A DNA stretch of 64,000 bases. Origin: Dicaeum eximium. Its lineage: Eukaryota; Chordata; Aves; Passeriformes; Dicaeidae. The DNA lies in the NCBI GenBank assembly GCA_013396995.1, contig VWZP01006707.1, positions 354,118 to 418,117 of the forward strand. Direction: 5' to 3'. Shown piece after piece: positions 27,401 through 40,300 of the stretch. The translations under genes and the position numbers were made by a program. The notes under the pieces are model-generated. The model was not told the origin of the DNA. It saw nothing but the letters and a program-made list of their open reading frames with translations, and ran no database searches. Each line of letters opens with the position of its first letter. The stretch's first letter is position 1.

Positions 27401-28172
27401 TGTCACAAAACTATACAACTGCTTTTTCTTTCACAACATGTTGAAAACAACAGTGGTTTGAACTGACAAGTTTTGACTTCACAACTGCACCATGCAAAAA
27501 GCGCAAATATATTAACTTCATAAAGTTCAACAGATGAGGATTCCATGTCTATCCATGCCCTTCAAATAAAGAAGAAATATCTATCAATTACGAGTTCAAA
27601 GCAAGAGTAGGTTGCTGTAACACTTCCAGTAACATTTCCAAGTCACATGGATACAGTACATCATACAATACCAGTGTAGATCTATCCATTTTCTACAATC
27701 ACCACTTGATAAATGCTCCTTCTCAAGATGCAGGTTTTTTATTTCCTATAATTTTGTGATGACATGTACTGATTCACCATCCCTAAAACATTTACATTTG
27801 TTTAATTTATTCTTTAGCCCTGCTCAATCTTTTAACAAAACAACAGATTTCCACTCACTCACAAAGTTCTTCCCCAGAAAGTATCTGTTGATACCAACAA
27901 AAGCTCATCCATGACATTTCCATCTCTCACCTCAGAATCCATCACAGCACAAAACCGCAGACCCTATCTCCAAGCAACTGTATTGCAGACTTTATATATC
28001 AAATTTAGTCTTTTTTTCTAGCTTTGAAAAGCACTAAAAAGCAAGTTTAAATCATGTCATCTAAAAAATTATCAGAGATCTCCTAGGACTGTATGCATCA
28101 GTTTTATGTATTTCCTGGACATATCTGCTGTCCTATATAATTTTCTAAAGACAAATTACAAAAGCAAGATAA

Positions 28173-28306
28173 TAGATCACAGAATATTCGAGTTGAAAGG
28201 GACCCACAAGAAGCACCAAGTCCAGCTCTGGAGTGAATGGCCCATATGGACCCACAACCTTGGTGTTATCAGCACCATGCTCTGACCAACTGAGCTAGTA
28301 TCATCT
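28173..28306 (-). mobile_element. tRNA-Ile-headed SINE with CR1-like tail (TguSINE1-like)
   Basis: On the minus strand the element begins near 28306 with a tRNA-like head: A box TAGCTCAGTTGG, then GAGCATGGTGCTGATAAC spanning an Ile-type anticodon loop, then a decayed B box (GGTTGTGGGTCC). The head runs into CATATGGGCC and a tail carrying GACTTGGTGCTTCTTGTGGG and TTTCAACTCGAATATTCTGTG, the terminus of CR1-type elements. This chimera matches what is known of TguSINE1, a SINE of passerine birds mobilised by CR1. The B box lacks the GTTCRA core, so this copy is not an active Pol III gene. It is not a functional tRNA because the acceptor stem is lost. Confidence 0.85.
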
Positions 28307-31300
28307 TGACTGTCCATCCGACATTTTTTTAAGAACTTACCATGAGGAGGTTCATAACACATTGGAAGATTAAATTTTTTTCTGATTGCAAATAGAAACC
28401 CCCAAACTAAGCACAAATAACCCCTTCAGCAATAGTCTCTTCTGCAACACTCAGACAACTAAAAAGCTAGATAGTTACCTTAAAAAAAAAAAGCTCCTGC
28501 AAGTTTACTTCAAATGGGCAAGCCACCAAGTACACATCCTTGACTATCAATGTTCCTTACCAATCTGCTATTTTAATAATAATGTTCTCCATTAGTCTGC
28601 CACATTTACACTTACCTTTTAATCCCTGCCATTCTACTTCTTTTCTTCCTGACTTTTTTATTCCATACCAATCATTGAGAGAAGCAGTACTTTATCACAG
28701 ATCCCTGCACTACTCCTGAAGAAAAGGACATTTTCCCCAATTGTATCTTCTTTCAAACCTCTCCTTCAAACTCACATCTTGGTATAAACTGTATTAGGGA
28801 TCAGCCAACAACAGCCTGTTTGAAGGACAAACTGAGGTAACCATTAAGAAAAACCCTCAAGTGTTTAACAACTTTGTATACTTAATGATTTCTCTCTGTT
28901 GCTACCCTCTTAAGCTGTAGACTCTTTGAGATAAGGAATACTTCAGTATGCTTCTTGTGTATGCATAATCAACACTTCTTGGCAGTCCTATTACATTTAT
29001 GCAACCATATAAATATGCACCTGCACTTTCTAATACAAGTTACTGCTTCTTTGAAGTTAATCACCTTTGCAACAATATTTTTAACAACTTAGACAGCAAC
29101 AACTGTGTGAGGAAAGAAGACAGGTAAAAGAAGGAAGGTGACAAAACAGAAGAGCTATATACTTAGTAAACTACTAGCAGAATTAGCAATTTAATGTATA
29201 CTCCTACTTCCAGAGGGTTTTTACTATAATGCAAATGGGCACAATTCCTTTTCACTACTCTTGACCATCAAACAAAAACATCACCATCAAAAAAACTCAA
29301 TATAAAACCTCAGTGGCCGACTTAAGAGGAACCTTAGCTTCTATGCAGCATCTGGTACTGCCTGTCCACCAAATCAAACTGCAATTTATTGCCCCCTAAT
29401 GTACATCCATTAAACCATTTCCTTCATGGCTCCACTTCACACAGAAGCAGTAACTGAAGGAAATAATGGAGTGCCCAACAAGTGGGAAAGTAATTGCTCA
29501 ACAAGCGTGGAACAAGAGAGAGTCAGTTGCACACCATGCACATGTGGCAGCTCTTCAGAGCCCAGCCCTGCAGTGGTAACAGAAGGCTGGTGTTACAGAA
29601 CAAGCCCACTGTGGGAACTCTTCCAAGCAACAGCCAGGAGTGCTTGTCCATCTAAATCTTTGGGTCTTTAAGGATTACGGGTCAGGAAACAACTCCTTTC
29701 AACAGCACCACCTCCTGCCTGTACCTGCCAGTCATCAGCCATGCACAGAAGGAAGACTTCAGCTCCAAGCTCTGGTGTTAAACTGCACTCAGAACTGTAT
29801 TGAAAGGATGCTTAAGTGGTATCACAAAAGTTGTGGGGCTGAACTGCATAAGGGACTTCGGGAGACATGCAGAAATACCTAGTGTGAAGACCACCTTACT
29901 GCATTGGTTAGGAATTTCTGTTTTAAATATTCTGAGATTCACTCCACTTCTTTCAATTTCATTCATTAAGTTTCTTACTACTCAGAAACACAAAACAGAA
30001 GATTAACACAAGAGCTAAAACGTTATCAAATTAAGGATTCTATGCAAACAGAGGTTCTCCCTTTCTGTATGTCAGTATTAGCCACAAATACCTCCATTAC
30101 AAGCTTCTCCTTCTCAGGAGTTCTAATTTCATTCAGCAACTGTGTTACAATGTACAATTCAACAGAAACAATTAGAGCTCAGAGTGACACCATCCATACC
30201 TGACTCCTCACACATTCTGCATAAATGCTGTCCTGCACACAACAGAAAAGCCATGGAAAAATGTTATGCTGCTTGTCTTGGTGCATCTGTAACTCATTCT
30301 TCATTAAGGACATTCCTCCTCCTTCCTTTATACAGAAAGTAAACAAAATCTTAAGTGAAATTATGACAATTCTTGTGTTCATTTTGGGTTTGAGAGGTTC
30401 CCATCCCAGCTGCAGTGCAGCTACCATTCTTAGAGCACATCAGTGTCACTCTGGGAAAATCACTTAGAAAGTGAAGCACAAGGTTTGCAAGCACCTAGGA
30501 AAAGTCTGATTTATTATTTCTCCACAAAAACACAAAGAAAATCCAAGTCAAAATACCAATATCTATGCTAAAAATATCCCTGAAGAAGATTCAGAGACCT
30601 CCGTCACAAGACAGTGATTTGATTAATTTGATGCTGCAATGAGATTAAAAAGATTAATTTCACTCAGAGTATTTGGAACTACCTGCAGCTTCAAAGCAAA
30701 AATACTGTATTGGTTTACATTCTCTGTGCAGTTGGGAGGATATTTGCATTCATTTAGACTAGAAACTTGCTTTTAAAATGACAATTTTTACTATATTCTC
30801 TGAACACAGTTGGCAAAAATCAAGTCTGGGTTCAACCTGCAAGCCAAGCATCAAATTTAAGTTGGCACCTTAATATTCCTATTTCTTATATTAAGAGAAA
30901 TAAATAACCACTTCTGTACACAGTGTCAGGTCATTCAACATGGACTAAAATTGTATTGTCATTCACTAATTAGAGTGAGGCCAAGTAAAAGCTATGGAAG
31001 AAACCTTATTCTATCAGTTTCCTAACCTTCCTTATACCCTTTCCATTCTTCTTTAAAAATTCAGAAAATGCAACAAAGCTAAATGTTTGCCTGAATTATT
31101 TGGTATTCAAAAATACCAAGTTAACACATATGGATGCCTGTTACTAAAAAAAAAAGTTTTATTTTTTTGAGTTATCACAAGAACAGATATGATCCATAAT
31201 ATCAGTGAATGTTCTAGATCTTTGATAGAAAGTTGACATGCAACAGGAGAAAAAAAAAGTTTTTTTTTAATGGCTGATCTAGGTAACATTTCTATCCTTC

Positions 31301-34300
31301 AATGCAAGCAATGGGAGAAATACCATAGTATGCAGTTCATCATATTTGTTATTTGCCAGTAAGTTCAGGCACTTCCAGCAGAAACTCAAGATCTAAATAA
31401 TAAATAAAATACGGTATTGCTGTTACCTGCAAAGCACTTTACATATCACACATTCATAGTCTAATTCCTACACTTCTTTATAAAAAAACCACAAACACTA
31501 CTTTTTCCCATTTCTTAACTTGAATGAACATCTCATATTCTAACCATTAGCACTTCACTAGCATTGAGGCCGCACATTTATATTTACTACCAATTTACCA
31601 CTTCTTAAAACCAGATCTTTCAGAAAAAGTTCAGACATTAATCCAAAATCAGGATAAAATTCCTATATTGTTTTATACAACTATCAGGTTTTCTATAAAA
31701 ACTGAGTTTCCAGAGCTCAGACATGAGAAAATGAGTGTGCAGTCAAGTCTACATACCAGAAAACTGATGGCTACAGTAACAACTATATTAAGTCAGTACA
31801 CTGGGCAAAGGTTCTCCTACGGTTACAGTCATTTGACCTTTAGCCAGCTCTTAATGCCCCAGCCAACCCTCTAAAGATGGAGATTTGCAGCAGCTTCTTG
31901 CCTGAAATAAGCCATGAAAACATTCTTCTGAACCCACTGTACAAGCATTCACTTAAAATGTCATGAATGTGCATGAAATCAGAGTGCTTCTAACAGCTTA
32001 CTTTGCAACTTCTGTTTAAATGCACTAACTCTGAACCACCAAAGGATAAAAGGACTCAAACCTTGCAGTCTGGCACTCATGGACCTAAAAGATACACAAG
32101 CACCTCTTCACAGGTGTGTTTACCTAGTTTAAACCTTATTTATATAGACTCTGGATGCACACACTTTCCACAAACACCTGCTTCTCCCACTGCAGTCATG
32201 ACTTGTACAAGGCAGTTGTATTCAGTCATTCCTGTCCTAAAGCCATCCTACACACTAGCAGGCAGCACCTCAGGCACGAAAATCCTGGTTACTGACTCAC
32301 CTCCCTGGTCAGAGCAAAGCACAAATTCTGTAATGAGAAGAATGAAGACAGAAGTATCTGTTCTTACCTCTACATCATACCAGAATGGTCTGAAGACTTC
32401 AGCAACCAGAGAAGCATCTAAAGAAACCCAATCTTCATAAAATCATGGAAAAGCAGGCTTATAACTAATTCATATTTCCAATTATTTGTGGTTATAAAAC
32501 CTTTCTCTGTTGATCTAGAGAGCATCCTAAGTTGGAACCACTCATGAAAGAGACAGTCTCAGCTTTCACTGGATGTTAAAAATAAGCTTTCTTTTGATGA
32601 CCTAAATCCACAACAAAACTGACAAAATGGACAAATATTTCAATATCCAGACATTCTGTTCAGGGTACTCAGCTCACTTTAAAGAGCAGTCAAATGGAAG
32701 CCGTGGTGGCAGTGGCCCTAGGTCCAAACTTTTATCAATACAGGTTTTCATCAGTTTTAAAATAACCTTTGAAATTGCAGCTATATTTCAATTTTGCATG
32801 CATGAACAAAGCTTGATAGTCATGGCTTCCATATGGTCATATTTCAGGACACTGACTTTTTTTCTAAGCACTAGAAACACGAGACACACCATCCAACTTA
32901 AGCTTATTGTGGTCATCTTAGCATTGCAACCCTTCAGCTATTAAATTTATCTTGGATTAACTTATGCATCACCCAACACAACAGAACCTCTATGTTTCCT
33001 TTCTGTTTGTCAGGCAACTACTATCAACAGTAGCTAAAATACATGAAATGTAGCCCAAGAAGATGTAAAAAATGGCATCCAATAAATCAACTGACAGTGG
33101 ATCAGAGCGAACACGCTGTTCATTTTCAAATCATTAAACTATTTTTATCAACCTATATAAAATTCCCACAGAAATTTAGTTTCTCTATCAGAATTCTAAA
33201 GAGAAACCTCAAAATATAATTCAGGTTCGAGGCCCTTAGCTAGGTATGCTGAATTGTAGAAGTGAAGTTGCTCTTACCATAATCATGGGACTGTTTGTGC
33301 TGAGCAAAACATCTTCTCTATATGCTTCCTCCAAGAGCACGTGTAGATGTTACAACAGCATGGGATACCATACTTAGTTGCAGGCAAGCTTTCCAGTATG
33401 TAATTTAGTTACTCTTGAGGAGCAACACTTTAAAACAGGAATCTTTAGCTGCTGGGGGCATACAGTGCATCTTTATACCCTTGACCAGGGTATTTCAGCA
33501 TCACAGTCATGACAGAGTTAATACCCACTAGCTCAGAGGAGAACAAAAGGTACTCCACTGCAACATGCCTAACATTTACATTGCCTCTCTTTGCTCATTA
33601 AACAGGTTTTGGTTAAATAATGAACAAACTGTATTACAGACTCCGATGAGAATTCCAAAATTATAAATCAACTGGTAAAGCCCAGAGGAGAATGAAGGGA
33701 GTGGGAGGGAAGGAAGGATAATATTGACTAATATAAAGGGCGCAGCTTGACAGTGGATATTCCTGCCACACCTGATCAAACATGCTCCATGGGGGAGGGG
33801 AAGGGAGGGAGAGAGCAAGAGGGGAGATGGGACAAGGCAGCCTGAAATTTGCATCCGGAACAGATTAAAATGGGTTCTTGGGGGATTGAGAAAATACATA
33901 ATATATATTACTATAAATGCAAAATTGTACTAAAAGCTAACTCAAATGTCAAAGATTACAGCTTGAATAAATTTAAATATAAAAGCAATGCGTTTCCACG
34001 AGCTAATGAAAGAGACATGAAAAGAAGGTCTGGGGGAAAAAAAAAATCACCAAAAACCCCCTATGCTGGGGACTGGACTTTTGATAGCCTGGAACATGAT
34101 GCAGGAGACTCTGAATCATTCAAAGTATTGCTTGGGAACAAGTCCATGTCTAAAATGGAAAAAAGATGGAGCACAGCAATGATGTCCTATCTCAAGACAC
34201 TAGTCAGTAAATAGCAGTCACTGCAGCTGAAATTACCTGTATAAAAGAATCCCATGTAGTCAAACCAACATGCTATCATCCCCATTATATAAGCAATTAT

Positions 34301-35878
34301 TATCTCAGCAGGAACCACACTTATATTATGACTAATACAAAGGGAGTCTCTGAATCTCTCAGTACATTAAACTTTGCTTCCTCTAACATAAGCAGATAGT
34401 GAACTTGCATTTTTTCCCCAACAAGTCAACAGCACATTGTACCTATCTGCTCTAGATAAATGGCCAGTCCCTGACATTTACTTATACTGCATTTATTTGA
34501 GCATCCTGACAGTCCCTGCTCTTGTTGATGAGAAGAGATATTTGCAATAATGGCAAAGAACTTCAGGAAGCTTATTAAAAAAAAAAATCATCTCATAGAA
34601 GGGAGAAAAGTAAAATTTCCTCCCAATACACTTTTCGTGAGTGCACGCATATCTTACAGAAGGTGAGTGAGCATATAAAAAACCCCACAAATCCAGACTG
34701 TCATGTAGTCCAGGTACAAGCATAGCATCCAGAAAAAAGACACTATCCAGAAATGCAAGCTGTTCAGGAGTTCCCTAAGATGTCATTATCTGACAGAAAA
34801 ATCCTGCTTATAAGCACAGGAAGTTATCCTGGCAAAGAAAAGCAAAACATCACACTTACAGGCAAACACAAAAGAGGAAGGACTAAAGGCTTAGAACTGG
34901 CACGTGTCCTCAGCACCTCTTGTCATCATCACCTGGAAGCAGCACTACTGTGCTTCTAGGGAACACACTTTTTATGGGATTCCAGACTCAGCACTGATGC
35001 AAGAATAAGCATGCTTCACAGCTAGAAATGCAGAAGATCCATCTCAAACTACGGTTGAGTGCAGTTCTGAACAGTCACTGTAATAAAGGGACCAGAAATT
35101 AAGTTTACTTTCAGTTTACAACCAGCAATAAAAATCCTGAGAAGAATGTGCAGAATGCCATATGGACTTGAGGATTAGCTTCAACCCCAGACTCTCAACA
35201 TACACTTGGGTTACACTTAATCACTCCTGAAACTACAAAACCAGAAAATGTTGGGGGAAGGGGAGAAAGATGGGTTGTGAGAAAAACAGCGGTCACAATA
35301 CACACAACAGCCTTGTGCTCTACTTCTGTAATCAATATAGATTTCCAGCTTCTTTCAGTGCAGGTGACTACAAAGTAAGTCCTTCACTTAAAATCCAAGA
35401 GACTCAAATAGAAATAGAGGTCTGTGCTTCGCTTATTACATGATGAAAGCTAACAAACCAAAGAATGTGAGGAAAAAAACAGATAGAAACCACTTTCTAA
35501 GCAGATTGTTTTTCCATCACTCACAGATCAGAAAGCATAAACAAACCACAAAATAGCTATGCATGATAATATAACACATTTCATATATTACTACAAGCTT
35601 CAGTGTACCAAAGAAACATGCATCTTTATAAAATGTGTGTGCATACACACACAAAAATACACACGCACACACACACATATATATATCCCCATACACAGTG
35701 GCAGCAGTGTGTTAGTTTACATTAGTATTATTTACCTAAAGTATATACCTATTTCCTCTTTTCTTGTTCTTCAATAAATGACTTCTGGATACTAAATAAG
35801 ACAAATAAATACACCTGTACACTTACTTGCATATATCCTAGCAGGTGCACATACCTGCTGATTTCTGCAGAAGCTTAC
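28307..35878 (-). other. GBF1: GBF1 intron 3, part next to exon 3, no exon seen
   Basis: About 7.6 kb of AT-rich intron between the SINE and GBF1 coding exon 2. It holds an AC/AT microsatellite near its right end, a purine-rich stretch (about 33690-33840), and no other recognisable element. The open frames at 32003-32440 and 33849-34214 on the plus strand have no domain or splice support and look like chance frames. Confidence 0.5.
35642..35687. repeat. (AC)n/(AT)n microsatellite
   Basis: Interrupted CA repeats (ACACACACA, CGCACACACACACA) run into ATATATAT. It is a simple repeat about 200 bp inside intron 3 from the GBF1 exon 3 donor. Confidence 0.85.
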
Positions 35879-35945
35879 CTGTTATATTATTCAGCACTTC
35901 TTTTAGGTGGCTAAAGCTATGCAGCAGGGGATCCCTTTCTTCATC
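35879..35945 (-). CDS. GBF1: GBF1 exon 3 (second coding exon), residues 33-54
   Basis: GBF1 is a Sec7-domain guanine-nucleotide exchange factor that activates ARF1-type GTPases at the cis-Golgi and ER-Golgi intermediate compartment and supports COPI coat recruitment. Read on the minus strand, this 67-bp exon encodes DEERDPLLHSFSHLKEVLNN followed by I-T and the first base of the next codon, almost identical to residues 33-54 of mammalian GBF1 as I recall it (the bird has N-N where mammals have N-S). It belongs to the start of the N-terminal DCB (dimerisation and cyclophilin-binding) domain. The acceptor is CTGTAG before GATGAAG and the donor is CAG before GTAAGC, both consensus. The incoming phase is 0, matching the end of the previous exon, and the outgoing phase is 1. 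The following intron exceeds 35.8 kb. Confidence 0.95.
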
Positions 35946-37236
35946 CTACAGGTTATACATAGGAAGTAAGTAATTAATGAGGCAAATCTTAACAATGGGT
36001 CTGTTAAAGAGCTCACCATCACATTCATAGAAGTGCTTTGGTTTGAGTTTATCACTGTCAGCATGTTTACACCATCAAATCCAAAACAACTATTTTTATT
36101 TTCCCGCCAGTGCTCCCCAATATCATACAGCTCAAATGTCAAAGCATAGGTCCAAGACTGAGCATTCTGGTTTGGTTTTATTGTCCTTAGAAGTATTTCT
36201 GATTAGCCTTCTGCTGTTCAATAAATTTCACTGCAAATCTAACTCATGCCATATTGAAATGGCTCATCTGGATTTGCTATAATGTTAATCTATGCAGATT
36301 GTAATGGGAACAGAAATACAATGACATTTTATGCCATTAAAATAACTTGAAGAAAGAATCACAGTGCAATATTTATATGAATTAGCTGCATCCTTTAGCC
36401 TTAGTCTATCTTTATGATATTAAAATAAGGAGGAGCAGCAGTTTTTCCCAGCTGAGTGCAGCTGCACCCACACCTTGAACAGAGAGGCCGTGAGCTCTAA
36501 TGAAGAAATGCCTGTTAGGAAAAAAAAAAAAGGGCCCTGCCCTTTGACAAACTGAAACCACTCGTGCTGGATGACAGCCACCTGCTACTCATGTGCCATT
36601 CCCAAGTGCACCACTGACAGAGTGTGCCACATCCACACATTTACACTGAGGCAGCCATAAACCCACCAAAGCATGGTTAGACTTGGAAACACTGTATTTA
36701 GGGTTTTTACCAAAGCAGGTTTGAAACTATTGATAGATTTTAGTCAGGAATACAGACAGCAGCAACAAAACAAAGCTGACAACAGATACTGTGCCATATG
36801 AAAAATTTTAAAATACTCTATATATGATTACTTCCCTGATTTTTATTTCATGGCTTTCATGATGAAGACCCTCTTCTCCAAGAGGGTACAAAAGATACAT
36901 AAAAACATTGTGCTAAATAAAATAACACCATATATGCAAATTCCCCAACATCCCCAGTGATAAAAGTCTAGATGAGATGATTCCCACACAGAATATAATG
37001 TGGGGATTTCATATTTACAGTATAAGAAGGTAGAAGACTTCCAGCTTTGTACCTTTGCAGCCACTGGCACATGAGAAGCCCAAAGCAATGTACACAATGC
37101 AGGAAGTATTTCCAACTCTATTTACAAAAGTACTACAACAAGGGCTACAAAAACCTGACTTTTCCTAAGCCAGGTGGTTTGTGCCATAGATGTTTCTAAC
37201 TGCTGCTACAGATGGCAACAATTCAAGGTAACTTAC
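35946..37236 (-). other. GBF1: GBF1 intron 2 (1291 bp)
   Basis: The intron is bounded by donor GTAAGT (reverse complement at 37231-37236) and an acceptor ending CTGTAG (reverse complement at 35946-35951). It is AT-rich with one short poly-A run near 36521. I see no other feature. Confidence 0.85.
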
Positions 37237-37342
37237 CAGATGTGTGTGAGTGCTCCATCGGGCATTACGCTTTATGGCTCCCACCACTGTGTTGATTTCA
37301 CCTTGTACAATGTAAATGTTCTTATCCACCATCCTGACAACT
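37237..37342 (-). CDS. GBF1: GBF1 exon 2 (first coding exon), start codon and residues 1-32
   Basis: Minus-strand exon with the GBF1 start codon at 37332-37330. It reads MVDKNIYIVQGEINTVVGA then IKRNARWSTHTHL, 32 codons in total, ending in phase 0 at the donor CTG before GTAAGT. Mammalian GBF1 starts with almost the same 32 residues; visible differences are I9V, I15T and P31H relative to the mammalian sequence I remember. The ATG has a good context (A at -3, G at +4). A TTTATTTTTAG acceptor leaves ten 5' UTR bases (37333-37342) in this exon, so exon 1 is non-coding. The residues begin the DCB domain that mediates dimerisation. The remaining 1,800 or so residues, including the HUS and Sec7 domains, lie beyond the left edge. 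Confidence 0.96.
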
Positions 37343-40300
37343 CTAAAAATAAAGGTAATTCAAATTAATGTCTAGCCTCTCAGAGTAACTGTCTTCCTCA
37401 CATGAAACAAAGTTGACTTTAATCAAGAGAAGGCCTGCAGTGATGCAAGAAACTATTTCAGATTTTTTTTGTGCATGCACAAAATACAAGTTATTTCATG
37501 TAACAAATACAAGTATTTTCATCAAAAGAAGACACTTTTCCATAGTGTGTTTTCAAAACCATGAGAGCAGACAGTTAGTTCTAACAGCATCTTTGTAATG
37601 CAAGAGATCACTCTGCCATGGCACATTCCTGGTTTTTTTTTCCAGTCTATGTAAGTTCACAGAAAGATAAAGTGTTGGGGTACCAGGACAGACATCCATG
37701 GCAATGCAATAAACACATGCATCTCCAGAACTTAAGCAAATTCCTGCAGCCCTACACAGAACACAAAGCTAACCTTGTACTCTCAAATAAGTATCAGTGG
37801 GTTGAATAAGCTGGACAGAGCAAAGCTCTTTGGGACTTAAAACATTGACAAAATAAACTAATTTGTAAGAGATGTTGATTTCACACTTGCTTCACATAAC
37901 AGAGCTTTCAAGAAAACAGGAAAATAAAAAAGATGTGAGTAAAACCCAACAAAGAAATGAGCAAAACTAGAGATAAACCTGGATGGAAGACAGGGAGAAA
38001 AAGTGAGAAAGCTAAAGGCAGACACTTACTCTCCTGTAGTCTGAGGTCTTTCAGGGAAAAAACTTAAAGTGATCCACCCAGAAAGAGGTAGAAGAGGGGG
38101 GAAAGAAATTAAAAGCAAGAAATATTTGTAACAGTCTGAGAAAAAGAATAATGAACTACTATGGGACAGTTCTCTTTATACTAGCTATAGCCCAGATACA
38201 GTCAAGCATCAAGAAATAAGAAGGAAGGGGAATGAACAGACACAAATGTTTATAAATAAAAAACCTGGACTTATAAAGAGGCCAAAGAGTCAGACGATAC
38301 GATGTCTGTAAATGAGTAGGGTTTAGTGAGATGGTAGCCAAATAATGAGACTTCTTCAGAAGAATTAAAGGAAAATGAGGACTCCAGATTGAAATCACAA
38401 CAGGTCACCCACAGGGAAGCAAAAGATTGGAAACAGGTGAAACACTGATCATAACACTTCACATCTGACAGCCTCATTTAAAGGACTCAGCTGGGAAGGG
38501 GAGGCAGGGGATGATAAAACACAGAGAATATGAGAAGGACTTTTGCCCACATAACAAAAGCAAACCTGGAAGGAAATTGTTTTGGTGGGTTACTCAGGAC
38601 CTCAGAAGGATCACCACAGAAATTTCAGAATATACATCCTGGATCTGTCAGGCTTCATGTCAATTAACATGTCTGAATTATCAACAACGCTTCAAGTACA
38701 CAAATATCCTCTGAATGAAAGAGACTAATTGGCTTCAGGACTCCATAAATAATGGAAAGAAAGCAAAGTATTATAAAAAGATACCTCAAAGGACAGCATC
38801 AGATTTGTTGTTTCATTTTTTCAGGTGTTTGCAGTAGAATGAATAATCTTATGGCAAAATTGTTTATTTCATTAAATGAATTATACATAATGGTATTCCC
38901 AGGTGTAAGACAATAATTTAAGGGCGAAGACAAAAGTATTTTGTAAGATCAGTCATGACAGACAATTAAGTGTTTCCAAGTAATTTGCTTGTGCCCTGAA
39001 GAACAAAGGTTTATATCCTTCCTCCACAGCTGTTTACAACAGAACCACCAATACACTTCCTACTCGTGGATAATCCTTGGGAGATGTTCCCATCCTCAAT
39101 AGTAAATTATTTCATACATTATTCATATGATTGCATTGAGATACCATTGATCACAATTTTTCTATTTCACTTTGTTGTCCTTGTTTTAGTACAAGGCATG
39201 AATGGGAGATTTCTCCTTCATGTAAAATTCCTTGCTGGTTTATTTTTTTCTTTCAGTAATTCCATTATATTCTGTATTTCTATCGGCAGTTTCAGGGCTC
39301 AAAATTCTAGTCCAGGAAAGTACTTCTGAGGAAATACTTATACATTCATATTTGTCAAACCGAAGTTTTTTCTGTCTTCACTGTTTCAAAACAGTATTGA
39401 ACATGTAAACTGTGTAGCACCATTCCAGGCATTTAACAAACTACATGGAAACATTATTTCAAAAAGCATGTAAATACCAGACAGACCTATTACAAACCTT
39501 GCACATATATAGATACTCAATAGTTTTGAGTATTTAAAGTGATGCCAAAGCTTAAATGCTGCACTGTATACTACTGAATCTGCTTGTAAGACTTGTATTT
39601 CTTCTCCTCTATTTTTAACATAAAATAATTAAATAAAAAGTTTGTTAAACGCCGTCTCTCCTGAATGTAGAAGACTTAAAATGACCAGCTAACTGCAAGT
39701 GGCAAAATATGAAGAAAATAGACAAAAACCTCCAAGACACACCTTTTCCTTTTCATCTGATCCTTTCAAGCATGAGTGCAAAAACTCTGTGTTACTTCAC
39801 AGGGCTCTCCTGACATATTAAAACCCTGCAAAACTTAGGGCAGTATTTCATTGCTAACTGACTGAGAAGATTCTATGAAAATGCACTCCTTTCCTCATTG
39901 CAGATTCTACTAAATATAACTTTATTCAAAAGTACAAAACTTCACTTTATGCATGCCAACAAACTCACTTGACCAGTGCAACTGAAACACCCTGTCATGA
40001 TGAGGATGCAAATTCACACTCAGACTCTGAACATCAGACACAGAGCTCACTTTCCCACCAGCACTGGGCAGAGATGGAGGGAAATACTGCTTTATATTTA
40101 AGCTTGTAGCTAACCAAGCAATAGCATTCCAAAGTAAACCACAAAGCCAAAGGATCTTTACAATTTTATGTTAGAGAAGGAAACAGAAAATAACTAGAGT
40201 GAGCAGGAAAGACAGACAACTATTTTCAGAGAGATGCACCTTGTGAGCTAAGCCCACCAAAAGAATCATCCATCCCTGTAAAAATTTAAATTTGAAATTT

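Larger units (their letters stand above)
7516..28172 (-). other. GBF1: GBF1 intron 3, central part, no exon seen
   Basis: About 20.6 kb of AT-rich, CpG-poor intron. Apart from the separate entries below I see no gene. Visible contents: A-rich low-complexity runs (about 13432-13456, 15909-16010, 24243-24420), short inverted repeats (14 kb, 18.7-19.5 kb, 27.2 kb), a TGCT-type short repeat near 22957, a CNE-like block at about 13600-13760, and a CpG-enriched patch at 22.25-22.50 kb. A donor-like GTAAGT on the minus strand near 9970 ends a short open frame that matches no GBF1 exon. Confidence 0.5.

Noticed and set aside
28250..28306. Functional tRNA-Ile gene on the minus strand
   Set aside because: The A box and anticodon region look right, but the acceptor stem is missing, the B box is decayed and the sequence runs into a CR1-type tail, so it is a SINE.
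32003..32440. 145-codon plus-strand open frame
   Set aside because: Ser/Thr-rich composition of AT/CA-rich DNA, no domain, no splice context; one of many chance frames in the intron.
33849..34214. 121-codon plus-strand open frame
   Set aside because: Lys/Asn-rich with no family resemblance or supporting signals.
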